Assembly: GCA_017481745.1 (NCBI GenBank)
Contig: JAFUOV010000001.1
Span: forward strand, 1 to 64,000
From: Bacteroidaceae bacterium
Lineage (GTDB): Bacteria; Bacteroidota; Bacteroidia; Bacteroidales; Barnesiellaceae_A
Length of the DNA: 64,000 nucleotides
Reading direction: 5' to 3'
Below are positions 8,642 through 16,259 of this stretch, piece after piece (the stretch's first letter is position 1; each line of letters opens with the position of its first letter). Made by a program: the position numbers and the translations under genes. The notes under the pieces were generated by a model, which saw nothing but the letters and a program-made list of their open reading frames with translations, did not search any database and had not been told where the DNA came from.

Positions 8642-9682
8642 TTATCGAGATACGCGTCCCGAGCCGTCGCCCCCCATCAGTTTTTCTACCTCGTCGACGG
8701 TTACTTGGTTGAAGTCGCCGTAGATGGTGTGCTTCAAGCAAGATGCTGCAACGGCAAAGTCGAGCGCTTGTTGGTCGTTGTCGTAGGTGTTGAGACCATA
8801 TATCAAGCCGCCCATAAACGAGTCGCCACCGCCCACGCGATCGACGATGTGGGTAATGTCGTATCGGCGCGAAATCTTCAGTGAGTTGTCCGAATAGAGT
8901 ACGCCGCCCCATGTGTTGTGGTTGGCGTTGATAGAACCGCGCAGGGTGATGATGACCTTGCGGATGCGGGGGAAGCGCTCCATCAGCTGTGTGCATACGC
9001 TCTCAAACTCGGCAGAGTTTACTTCACCGGCAGTCTGTGTAACATCAAATCCCTCGGGCTTGATGCCGAATACCTTCTCGGCATCTTCTTCGTTACCGAG
9101 TACGATGTCGCAGCCGGCAACCAATTCGGGCATCACTTCCGATGCTTTCTTGCCATATTTCCAAAGGTTCTTGCGGTAGTTCAAGTCGCACGATACGGTT
9201 ACACCCATTTCGTTGGCGCATCTGATAGCCTCGAGGCATGCTTGGGCAGCACCTTCCGAGATAGCGGGGGTAATGCCTGTCCAGTGAAACCATTTGGCAT
9301 CCTTAAATATCTCTTTCCAATCGATCATGCCGGGTTCAATCTCGGCGATAGAGGAGTTGGCGCGGTCGTAGATAACCTTGCTGGGGCGTGCCACTGCACC
9401 TGTTTCGAGGAAGTATATACCTATGCGATTGCCACCATATACGATATTGTCGACACCTACACCATATCGACGCAACTCCATGGTGCATGCGCGTGCGATG
9501 TCGTTTGATGGCAGGCGGGTGATAAATTCTGTTTCAAGACCATAGTTTGCCAACGAAACAGCGACGTTGGCTTCACCACCGCCAAAAGTGGCGTTATATG
9601 AGTTGGTTTGTGTAAAGCGTTGATAGTCGGGTGTTGCCAGTCGCAACATGATTTCGCCGAAGGTAACGATTTTGTTTTTCAT
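8642..9682 (-). CDS. kdgK: 2-keto-3-deoxygluconate kinase (PfkB family)
   Basis: 346 residues from the ATG at 9682; the longer in-frame opening to 9904 runs through the promoter region and was rejected. The N-terminus MKNKIVTFGEIMLRLATPD is the KdgK start, and GGGEANVAVSLANYG matches the first PfkB signature. The second signature DRVGGGDSFMGGLIYGL (about residue 285) includes the catalytic base Asp. It phosphorylates 2-keto-3-deoxygluconate to KDPG for Eda, 53 bp downstream. It is first in the operon and divergent from an AraC regulator. Confidence 0.93.
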   Translation of the reverse strand: MKNKIVTFGEIMLRLATPDYQRFTQTNSYNATFGGGEANVAVSLANYGLETEFITRLPSNDIARACTMELRRYGVGVDNIVYGGNRIGIYFLETGAVARPSKVIYDRANSSIAEIEPGMIDWKEIFKDAKWFHWTGITPAISEGAAQACLEAIRCANEMGVTVSCDLNYRKNLWKYGKKASEVMPELVAGCDIVLGNEEDAEKVFGIKPEGFDVTQTAGEVNSAEFESVCTQLMERFPRIRKVIITLRGSINANHNTWGGVLYSDNSLKISRRYDITHIVDRVGGGDSFMGGLIYGLNTYDNDQQALDFAVAASCLKHTIYGDFNQVTVDEVEKLMGGDGSGRVSR

Positions 9683-9718
9683 ATTAGGTAAAGATATAGT
9701 GATTGTTATTGTGTATTG

Positions 9719-9726
9719 CAAAGTTA
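9719..9726 (-). promoter_or_regulatory. -7 box of the kdgK operon
   Basis: TAACTTTG on the minus strand, a perfect TAnnTTTG, 37 bp upstream of the kdgK start codon. No good -33 TTTG is seen at the usual distance, which fits an activator-dependent promoter. Confidence 0.6.
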
Positions 9727-9858
9727 GTGAAACCATATTCAACCTATTAATAAAAGCTCTCTTTTTTTGTGTACTATCTTCACATAAATGTTTGCAAAAT
9801 TCAATTTTTATTCTCATCTTTGTGCCGAAAACCAATACACAACAAATACAAGCTATCC

Positions 9859-10740
9859 ATGAAACCTGCTTTAAGAAGTTTCTCATTCCATCCCGAACGC
9901 TCATTTTTAGTGCGTAAAGACACCGGTGCTCCCGTTTATAGTATGTGGCATCAGCACGCCGAGATTGAACTATTTCTGGTGCGCGGTGGGCAAGGTGGTA
10001 TGATGATTGGCGACAAAGAGATACCCATCGAGGGGCATTGTCAAATGCTTGTTTTAGGCTCTAACTTGCCGCATACTATGTCGTATGGCAATCGTCCCGG
10101 CGAGAAAGATGTCGAGGCGGTTGTGGTGCATTTGGCGCCTGTGGTTTTCGGTGCTTTCTACGACCTGCCCGAGATGGCTGTTATACGCTCGTTGCTCAAA
10201 AGTGCCGAGCGTGGCATCTATATCAAGGGCGACACCTTGTGCGTGATGGAGGAGCAAATGTTTGCATTGGTCAATGACGACCCAGCAAGCAGCATGTTGC
10301 GATTGCTCAATATATTGCATACTATCTCTACATCGCAAGATTATGACTTTGTAGCAAGTCAGGGTTACACCTCGGCACATTCGCGTGAGACGGATAGCTC
10401 GCGTATGAACAAGATATATACCTTTGTGCTCGAAAACTATCATCGTGATATATCGGTGCAGGAGGTTGCCGATATTATTCATTTTGCCAAGGGTTCGTTC
10501 TGCCGCTATTTCAAGCAACGCACAGGCAAGACTTTTATGGACTTTCTCATAGAAGTGCGTATAGGTAATGCGTGTAAGTTGTTGATGGAAAATGAGATGA
10601 ACATCAACGAGATAGCCTATGCTTGCGGATATAACAATATATCCAATTTCTTTCACCAATTCAAGGCATTGAAAGGTTGCAGCCCCAGCCGTTATCAGAA
10701 GAACTATTTTGGCTACACCCGTAGCGAGGATGGCGAGTAA
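9859..10740 (+). CDS. AraC-family regulator of the uronate operon
   Basis: 293 residues from the ATG at 9859 (an in-frame ATG at 9769 adds an implausible hydrophobic stretch). The N-terminal half is a cupin sensor (WHQHAEIELFLVRGGQGGMMIGD, near 30-52). The C-terminal half is the double helix-turn-helix, with ISVQEVADIIHFAKGSFCRYFKQ as the first and INEIAYACGYNNISNFFHQFK as the second, then the family signature CSPSRYQKN. Divergence from kdgK across 176 bp suggests it activates the kdgK-eda-kduI-kduD unit, with a uronate intermediate as likely signal (inference). Confidence 0.9.
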   Translation: MKPALRSFSFHPERSFLVRKDTGAPVYSMWHQHAEIELFLVRGGQGGMMIGDKEIPIEGHCQMLVLGSNLPHTMSYGNRPGEKDVEAVVVHLAPVVFGAFYDLPEMAVIRSLLKSAERGIYIKGDTLCVMEEQMFALVNDDPASSMLRLLNILHTISTSQDYDFVASQGYTSAHSRETDSSRMNKIYTFVLENYHRDISVQEVADIIHFAKGSFCRYFKQRTGKTFMDFLIEVRIGNACKLLMENEMNINEIAYACGYNNISNFFHQFKALKGCSPSRYQKNYFGYTRSEDGE

Positions 10741-10758
10741 AACGTTACCAATAGATAT

Positions 10759-10804
10759 AATAAAGCGACAGCATCAAAATTTTTTGATGCTGTCGCTTTA
10801 TTTT
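10759..10804. terminator. Bidirectional terminator, araC-type gene / pgi
   Basis: A very long palindrome: AATAAAGCGACAGCATCAAAA pairs with its complement across a TT centre, with A and T runs on both flanks. It serves the regulator gene and the convergent lysS-gpsA-pgi unit. Confidence 0.9.
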
Positions 10805-10830
10805 GAGTGCCTTGTGGGCAGTGTTGTTTC

Positions 10831-12177
10831 TTACAATCTCTCGCGGATGGCTTTGCTCTCGGCTTCGTAACCGGGCTTATCGAGGAGGGCAAACATATTG
10901 CGCTTGTAGTCCTCTACACCGGGTTGGTTGAAGGGGTTTACGCCCAAGATGTAGCCACTGATACCGCAAGCCTTCTCGAAGAAGTAAATGAGTTGACCCA
11001 AGTAGCGCTCTGTGAGAGCAGGTATCTCAATCTTGAGGTTGGGCACACCACCGTCTACGTGAGCTATTTGAGTACCCAATTCTGCCATTTGGTTCACCTC
11101 GTCGACACGTTTTCCGGCAAGGAAGTTAAGACCGTCGAGGTTGTCTTGGTCGGAGGGGATAACTACGGTGTGTTTCATCTCGCCTACCGAAAGAACGGTC
11201 TCGAAGATAGTACGCTCACCATCTTGTATCCATTGACCCATCGAGTGCAAGTCGGTAGTGAAGTCGACCGATGCAGGGAAGATACCCAAGTGGTCTTTAC
11301 CCTCGCTCTCGCCGTAGAGTTGTTTCCACCACTCGGCAAGGAAGTGCAATTTGGGGTTGAAGTTTACAAGTATCTCTATTTTCTTACCGGCTTGGTAGAG
11401 GGCGTTGCGAGTTGCAGCATATATGGCAGCGGGGTTCTCGGCGAAGGGAACATCCTCGGCGCATGCTTTTTGCATCTCTACAGCACCGGCAACAAGCGCG
11501 CGGATGTCATATCCAGCAATGGCGATGGGCAACAGACCTACGGGCGAAAGCACCGAGAAACGACCACCTACGTTGTCGGCAATAACAAATGTCTTGTAGC
11601 CTTCGGTATCGGCAAGTTTGCGCAATGCACCACGAGCTGCATCGGTAACGGCAACGATGCGTTTACCGGCTTCCTCTTTGCCCACTTGTTTCTCGAGTTG
11701 TTCTTTGAGCAGACGGAATGCAATGGCAGGCTCGGTAGTTGTACCCGATTTAGAGATAACAACGATACCAAATTGGCGGTCGGCAAGCAGCTCTTGCAAT
11801 TCGTAGAGGTAGTCTTCGCCAATGTTTTGTCCGGCAAAGAGTACTATGGGTGCATCGTGTTGTTTACGCAAGTGCTCGAAGCTGTGCGAGAGAGCCTCGA
11901 TAACGGCTTTGGCACCGAGGTAGCTGCCACCGATACCTATTACAACAACAATCTCGCATTTCGATTGAAGTTGACGAGCTGCGTTTTCAACGTCTTGCAA
12001 ATGTTCTTCTGTAATTTCAGAGGGTAAATTCAGCCAGCCAAGGAAGTCGTTTCCAAGACCTGTTCCTTTGTGTAATTGTTCAATGCCGTTGAGAGCCTTA
12101 CCTTCCAAGGCAAAAACATCTTCGCGGCTTACGGCTCCAAGAGCCTTGTCAATAACCAAATTAATCTTTTTTTCCAT
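10831..12177 (-). CDS. pgi: Glucose-6-phosphate isomerase
   Basis: 448 residues, the short bacterial PGI form. Interconverts glucose-6-phosphate and fructose-6-phosphate. The sugar-isomerase core shows [16 protein letters not shown] (about 80-95) and the phosphate-binding [19 protein letters not shown] (about 138-155). The closing signature [20 protein letters not shown] (about 414-433) supplies the Gln and Lys of the active site. It follows gpsA by 30 bp; together they link hexose phosphate and glycerol-3-phosphate metabolism downstream of lysS. Confidence 0.96.
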   Translation of the reverse strand: MEKKINLVIDKALGAVSREDVFALEGKALNGIEQLHKGTGLGNDFLGWLNLPSEITEEHLQDVENAARQLQSKCEIVVVIGIGGSYLGAKAVIEALSHSFEHLRKQHDAPIVLFAGQNIGEDYLYELQELLADRQFGIVVISKSGTTTEPAIAFRLLKEQLEKQVGKEEAGKRIVAVTDAARGALRKLADTEGYKTFVIADNVGGRFSVLSPVGLLPIAIAGYDIRALVAGAVEMQKACAEDVPFAENPAAIYAATRNALYQAGKKIEILVNFNPKLHFLAEWWKQLYGESEGKDHLGIFPASVDFTTDLHSMGQWIQDGERTIFETVLSVGEMKHTVVIPSDQDNLDGLNFLAGKRVDEVNQMAELGTQIAHVDGGVPNLKIEIPALTERYLGQLIYFFEKACGISGYILGVNPFNQPGVEDYKRNMFALLDKPGYEAESKAIRERL

Positions 12178-12207
12178 TTTTCTTTATAGTAAATTGTGTA
12201 GTGTCTC

Positions 12208-13206
12208 TTACAAGAAAGTGTCTGCCATGCGAGCAATAGCCTTTTTAACCGGGGTGCGACGATATAGGATGTCGTACATACAATCGAGGATAGGCATAGC
12301 TACCTCATATTTGGCGTTTACTTCGTGCATACACTTTGTTCCGTAGTAACCCTCGGCAATCATATCCATCTCTACTTGAGCCGATTTTACCGAATAGCCT
12401 CGTCCTATCATTGTACCGAAGTTGTGGTTGCGGCTGAAACGCGAATAGGCAGTTACCAACAGGTCGCCCAAGTATACCGAGTCGCTCATATCGCGCACGA
12501 GGTCGGGCGATGCGGCTTGTACAAAGTGCGACATCTCTTTCAGTGCATTGGATGTGAGCATGGCTTGGAAGTTGTCGCCACAGCGAGCGCCTTGACATAC
12601 ACCCGATGCGATTGCATAAACGTTTTTCAGTACGGCACAATATTCGATACCTATCACGTCGGACGATACGATTGTGCGCAACTTGTTGCACGATAGTGCT
12701 TGAGCAAAGCTGCGGGCACGCTCGATATCTTGGCAGCCTACTGTGAGGTACGATAGGCGCTCAAGAGCTACTTCCTCGGCGTGACAAGGACCTCCGATTA
12801 CAGCCAACATGTCGTCCGAAACTCCATACATTTGCTTGAAGTAGTCGGTTACGATAAGGTTCTCGTCGGGAACGATACCTTTGATAGCTGTTACAAGAAA
12901 CTTGTCTTTGAGGCTGGTTGTGAGTTTTTCAAGGTGCGATTTAAGGTAAGGCGAGGGTGTTGCAAATAATAAAGTATCGGCTTGTTCTACCACAGCATTG
13001 ATGTCGGAACTGAAGTCGATGCGGTTGGGGTCAAATGCAACATCTGTGAGATATGCGGGGTTGTGACCATCGCGTATAAAGTCGGCGATGCGGTCGTCGC
13101 GGCGCATATACCACAAGATTTTTTCCTCGTTGTTAAGCACCAATTTGGCAAGAGCGGTAGCCCAGCTACCACCTCCCATAATGGCTATTTTACCGATGGG
13201 TTGCAT
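12208..13206 (-). CDS. gpsA: Glycerol-3-phosphate dehydrogenase (NAD(P)+)
   Basis: Makes sn-glycerol-3-phosphate from dihydroxyacetone phosphate for phospholipid synthesis. I chose the ATG at 13206 (332 residues, MQPIGKIAIMGGGSWATALAKL), which puts the Rossmann glycines at the usual place and leaves 5 bp after the lysS stop. The alternative ATG at 13236 would overlap lysS by 25 bp and add ten polar residues. The catalytic Lys lies in IEYCAVLKNVYAIASGVCQG, and the substrate loop AVIGGPCHAEEVA is intact. Confidence 0.94.
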   Translation of the reverse strand: MQPIGKIAIMGGGSWATALAKLVLNNEEKILWYMRRDDRIADFIRDGHNPAYLTDVAFDPNRIDFSSDINAVVEQADTLLFATPSPYLKSHLEKLTTSLKDKFLVTAIKGIVPDENLIVTDYFKQMYGVSDDMLAVIGGPCHAEEVALERLSYLTVGCQDIERARSFAQALSCNKLRTIVSSDVIGIEYCAVLKNVYAIASGVCQGARCGDNFQAMLTSNALKEMSHFVQAASPDLVRDMSDSVYLGDLLVTAYSRFSRNHNFGTMIGRGYSVKSAQVEMDMIAEGYYGTKCMHEVNAKYEVAMPILDCMYDILYRRTPVKKAIARMADTFL

Positions 13207-13211
13207 AACAT

Positions 13212-14942
13212 TTATTTTTGTATTTGCTCTATCCATGCTGCCACATTGTCGACAGTGGGATTGGGCAAATTGAGTTTGAATTTTTTATTGATACCGCATA
13301 TCTCTTGGTGCAGCTTGCCGGGATTTACCTCTGCCATAGATGCTACGGTGAGGTAGCCGGCTTTCTGTATAGGAGCTACCCACTCGGCGGGCACGCCTAT
13401 TGCGGTATATGCAGCCTCGTTGTCTCGTTTTTGTGTCTTTTCGGGGCGCATTTGGGGGAATAACAATACTTCTTGAATTGTGGTCTGGTTGGTCATGAGC
13501 ATGACAAGACGGTCCATACCAATACCAATACCGGCTGTAGGAGGCATACCGTATTCGAGGGCACGCAAGAAGTCTTGGTCGATAAACATGGCTTCGTCGT
13601 CGCCTTTCTCCGACAGACGTAGCTGCTCCATGAAGCGCTCGCGTTGGTCGATGGGGTCGTTCAACTCGGAGTAGGCGTTGGCAAGCTCTTTGCCGTTTAC
13701 CATCAACTCAAAGCGCTCAGTGAGGTCGGGGTTGTTGCGGTGACGCTTGGTAAGGGGCGACATCTCGATGGGATAGTCGGTGATGAATGTGGGCTGTATG
13801 TAGTTGCCTTCGCATTTCTCGCCAAATATCTCGTCGATAAGTTTGCCTTTACCCATGGTTTCGTCGGTTTCGATGCCAAGTTGCTTGCACACGTCGCGCA
13901 GTTGCTCTTCGTTCATGCCGGTGATGTCGATGCCGGTGTGTTCTTTGATGGCATCTATCATCGTAACACGTTTGAAGGGGGCTTTGAAGCTTATCACGTT
14001 GTCGCCTACGGGTATCTCGGTAGTACCGTTGGTAGCCAAGCATATCTTTTCGAGCATTTGCTCGGTGAAGGTCATCAACCAATTATAGTCTTTGTACGAA
14101 ACGTACATCTCCATACAAGTGAACTCGGGGTTGTGTGTGCGGTCCATACCTTCGTTACGGAAGTTGCGAGAGAACTCATACACACCTTCAAAACCACCTA
14201 CGATGAGGCGTTTGAGGTACAACTCGTTGGCGATACGCAAGTATAGAGGTATATCGAGTGCATTGTGGTGGGTGATGAAGGGGCGTGCGGCTGCTCCACC
14301 GGGGATGGCTTGCAATACCGGAGTATCTACCTCTACGTAGCCGTGCGAGTTGATAAAGTCGCGCATGGTGTTGAACACGATGGCACGTTTCATAAAGATA
14401 TCTTTCACGCCTTCGTTTACTACCAAGTCGACATAACGTTGTCTGTATCGCAACTCGGGATCGCTGAAGGCATCGTATACCACGCCGTCTTTCATTTTTA
14501 CTACGGGCAGCGGACGCAACGATTTGGAGAGTACGGTGAGCTCTTGTGCGTGGATGGTGATTTCGCCCATTTGTGTGCGGAATACAAAACCTTTTATACC
14601 CACAAAGTCGCCTATATCGAGCAACTTCTTGAACACTGTATTATACAACTCCTTGTCCTCGCCGGGGCAGAGGTCGTCGCGCGAGATGTATACTTGTATA
14701 CGACCTTGCGAGTCTTTCAGTTCCATAAACGATGCTTTACCCATGATGCGGCGGCTCATGATACGTCCTGCCACCGATACTTGACGAGGCTCGGCATTGT
14801 CGTCAAATGACTCCTTAATCTCTGTTGTGTAGGCATCCACCGGATACTCTGCTGCGGGATAGGGCTCGATGCCTATGCGGCGCAACTCGTCCATACTATT
14901 GCGGCGGATTATTTCTTGTTCGCTTAATTCTAATATGTTCAT
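13212..14942 (-). CDS. lysS: Lysyl-tRNA synthetase, class II, with C-terminal extension
   Basis: 576 residues, about 70 longer than E. coli LysRS. The N-terminal OB anticodon-binding fold (about 55-150) contains [20 protein letters not shown]. The class II core follows with motif 2 [20 protein letters not shown] and motif 3 [13 protein letters not shown]. After the usual end near FPQMRPE there is an extra segment of about 75 residues ([22 protein letters not shown]...) resembling a helix-hairpin-helix domain, an addition I associate with Bacteroidota LysRS. First gene of lysS-gpsA-pgi. Confidence 0.96.
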   Translation of the reverse strand: MNILELSEQEIIRRNSMDELRRIGIEPYPAAEYPVDAYTTEIKESFDDNAEPRQVSVAGRIMSRRIMGKASFMELKDSQGRIQVYISRDDLCPGEDKELYNTVFKKLLDIGDFVGIKGFVFRTQMGEITIHAQELTVLSKSLRPLPVVKMKDGVVYDAFSDPELRYRQRYVDLVVNEGVKDIFMKRAIVFNTMRDFINSHGYVEVDTPVLQAIPGGAAARPFITHHNALDIPLYLRIANELYLKRLIVGGFEGVYEFSRNFRNEGMDRTHNPEFTCMEMYVSYKDYNWLMTFTEQMLEKICLATNGTTEIPVGDNVISFKAPFKRVTMIDAIKEHTGIDITGMNEEQLRDVCKQLGIETDETMGKGKLIDEIFGEKCEGNYIQPTFITDYPIEMSPLTKRHRNNPDLTERFELMVNGKELANAYSELNDPIDQRERFMEQLRLSEKGDDEAMFIDQDFLRALEYGMPPTAGIGIGMDRLVMLMTNQTTIQEVLLFPQMRPEKTQKRDNEAAYTAIGVPAEWVAPIQKAGYLTVASMAEVNPGKLHQEICGINKKFKLNLPNPTVDNVAAWIEQIQK

Positions 14943-15106
14943 AATTCACAAAAAACTATTTGGTGCAAAAATACAAAAAAATAACCATCATGCCCATACT
15001 TTCTTGTTTTAATTCGCACTATCTTGCTGCGAAACTTGTTTTTTGCCTATTATAGTGCCCTACGGGCTGTTTTTGCCATCCGTTTTTTGTAGGTGATTGT
15101 GGAAAA

Positions 15107-15120
15107 TGCAAACGGTTGCA
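15107..15120. promoter_or_regulatory. LacI-type operator upstream of the orphan transcript
   Basis: TGCAAACGGTTGCA, 13 of 14 bases identical to the perfect palindrome TGCAAACGTTTGCA in the susC/lacI-type intergenic region (26583-26596). The central CG with TGCAA-type arms is typical of LacI-family sites. Its centre lies 61.5 bp upstream of the first T of the -7 box at 15175, the same distance as at susC. It is not near any protein gene start: lysS starts 165 bp away. Confidence 0.7.
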
Positions 15121-15151
15121 TGTCTAAATGTGCGAAAAATTGTACCTCTTG

Positions 15152-15182
15152 TTGTGTGATTTCTCATGCCACATTACCTTTG
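15152..15182 (+). promoter_or_regulatory. Promoter of the orphan structured transcript
   Basis: TTG at 15152-15154, a 20-bp gap, then TACCTTTG at 15175-15182: a good match to the Bacteroidota primary-sigma pattern. The predicted start is near 15187-15190. The first gene-length feature downstream on this strand is the structured RNA candidate. Confidence 0.7.
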
Positions 15183-15186
15183 CAGT

Positions 15187-15535
15187 GTGATTAACGGATA
15201 CATCGTTATCACACTCCACACGAGAGTGTGTGGACCTCATACAATAGGATTAAGGTAAAGATTGGTTTTATCATCACACTGAATTAGGTTAAATAGGTTT
15301 TTTAAGGTTAGATTGTTAAGATAGGTAAATTTGATTGTTTGTAAGGTTTTTAATAGTTTAAGTGTAAAAAGATTGTGGTTAGATGAAGGTTGACGCCGTG
15401 AGGCGGATATAACTTTCGAGCCTTGAAAAAGGCATTGGAGGTTGTGGTAACGACCACAACCTCAGGAGAGAGAAAGGTCTCTCCATGAGAATACGCAAAG
15501 GAGAATATCGTGAGATGTTCTCCTTTGTTGTTTTA
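15187..15535 (+). ncRNA. Candidate structured non-coding RNA, about 350 nt
   Basis: A free-standing unit with its own promoter and terminator but no open frame longer than nine codons. The 5' part has a CCACAC-GAGA-GTGTGTGG hairpin. The middle, 15280-15393, contains no cytosine at all (114 bases) and repeats AGGTT/AGGTA about seven times, so it should be unfolded. The 3' part is five successive hairpins: CGCC-GTGA-GGCG (15394-15405), GCCTT-GAAA-AAGGC (15420-15433), a 10-bp stem (15438-15463), GGAGAGA-TCTCTCC (15465-15484), and the terminator stem (15496-15527). I could not assign it to 6S, RNase P, SRP or a known riboswitch. A LacI-type operator precedes the promoter. It may be a regulatory sRNA; function unknown. 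Confidence 0.6.
15496..15535 (+). terminator. Intrinsic terminator of the orphan transcript
   Basis: CAAAGGAGAA and TTCTCCTTTG form a perfect 10-bp stem around 12 bases, followed by TTGTTTTA. Confidence 0.75.
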
Positions 15536-15543
15536 TGGTGTAA

Positions 15544-15627
15544 TGTTTAGAGTTTAGAGTAGGGCGTTTATGGATATGAGGGCTGTAAGAGTTGAGTGTT
15601 TAGAGTTGAGTGTTTATAGTTTATAGT
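15544..15627. repeat. Second degenerate 7-bp repeat tract
   Basis: Interrupted heptads of the same type as at 185-268 (GTTTAGA GTTTAGA near the left end; GTTGAGT GTTTAGA GTTGAGT GTTTATA GTTTATA near the right end), separated by about 30 unrelated bases. Like the first tract it lies between a terminator and the 3' end of a minus-strand gene. Confidence 0.65.
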
Positions 15628-15669
15628 TCTCGATGATTGTTATTGCCTCGATGTTCTATTCTCTTTTTC

Positions 15670-16089
15670 TTACAATTTCCCCAATTCAATTTCGTGGTGT
15701 TTCGCTATAATGCGCTCTATGTTTTGATTGATAGCTGTCTGTGTGCGTATGTAGTCGAGTTGGCTGATGAGAAGGTCTATCTTGCTATGTTGTTTTTGTA
15801 GCATATTTTCCAGCATAATTATCTTCTCTTGTAGCTTGGCACATTCGTTGGCTTGGTTTTCGGCATATTCGGTCAACATTTCTCCTTTGCCCAATAGCAG
15901 CCACGAAGGGTTGAGGTCGGGGTAAGTGTTCAGTATTTTTACGATGCTATCGTACGACAAACCTTTGCCACTGCGACGTTGTTTGCCCAATGTGCCTACG
16001 GCAATTTTGGTCTGTACAGTTATTTTGTTGTCGTTGAGCCCCTTGTATTGCATGTATCGGTCGAGGCGACTAAAGAGTGTTTCTTCCAT
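15670..16089 (-). CDS. Small HTH protein with C-terminal coiled coil
   Basis: 139 residues from the ATG at 16089; an in-frame ATG at 16140 adds 17 residues with no support. Residues 1-70 look like a phage-repressor-type helix-turn-helix (KITVQTKIAVGTLGKQRRSGKGLS then YDSIVKILNTYPDLNPSWLLLGKGEML), a form common in Bacteroidales. Residues about 75-130 are a heptad coiled coil (CAKLQEKIIMLENMLQKQHSKI), probably for dimerisation. There is no peptidase or sensor domain. It stands alone, so its target is unknown; it could act locally or on a prophage elsewhere. Confidence 0.8.
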   Translation of the reverse strand: MEETLFSRLDRYMQYKGLNDNKITVQTKIAVGTLGKQRRSGKGLSYDSIVKILNTYPDLNPSWLLLGKGEMLTEYAENQANECAKLQEKIIMLENMLQKQHSKIDLLISQLDYIRTQTAINQNIERIIAKHHEIELGKL

Positions 16090-16203
16090 AATATTATCCT
16101 TTTCGTTAATTTGGGTTTCGTTTCGTAAAGGTATATACAATAGACGATTGCAATGTTGCCTTATATCTAAAAATTTTTTCTTTTAACCTTTTTAAACAAA
16201 AAA

Positions 16204-16233
16204 ACAAGCATAGTGCACATGCACTATGCTTGT
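16204..16233 (-). terminator. Terminator of the minus-strand starch operon
   Basis: ACAAGCATAGTGCA and TGCACTATGCTTGT are perfectly complementary. On the minus strand the stem is followed by a run of seven Ts. It lies 27 bp after the amylase stop. Confidence 0.88.
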
Positions 16234-16259
16234 CTGTGGTATCTGATAACCTTTATGGG

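Noticed and set aside
9683..9904. N-terminal extension of kdgK by 74 residues
   Set aside because: It runs through the divergent promoter region including the TAACTTTG box; the family start MKNKIVTFGE is at 9682.
10807..12027. 406-codon open frame opposite pgi
   Set aside because: Antisense shadow of a well-conserved PGI; no start context or domain.
13207..13236. Ten-residue N-terminal extension of gpsA overlapping lysS
   Set aside because: The start at 13206 puts the Rossmann fold directly at the N-terminus and leaves normal operon spacing.
15383..15412. Nine-codon open frame MKVDAVRRI inside the orphan RNA, possible leader peptide
   Set aside because: No plus-strand gene follows for it to control, its 3' half lies within a GNRA hairpin, and such short frames are expected by chance.
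15187..15535. Orphan transcript as 6S RNA
   Set aside because: 6S RNA needs long complementary ends enclosing a central bubble; here the ends do not pair, and the 3' part is a row of separate short hairpins.
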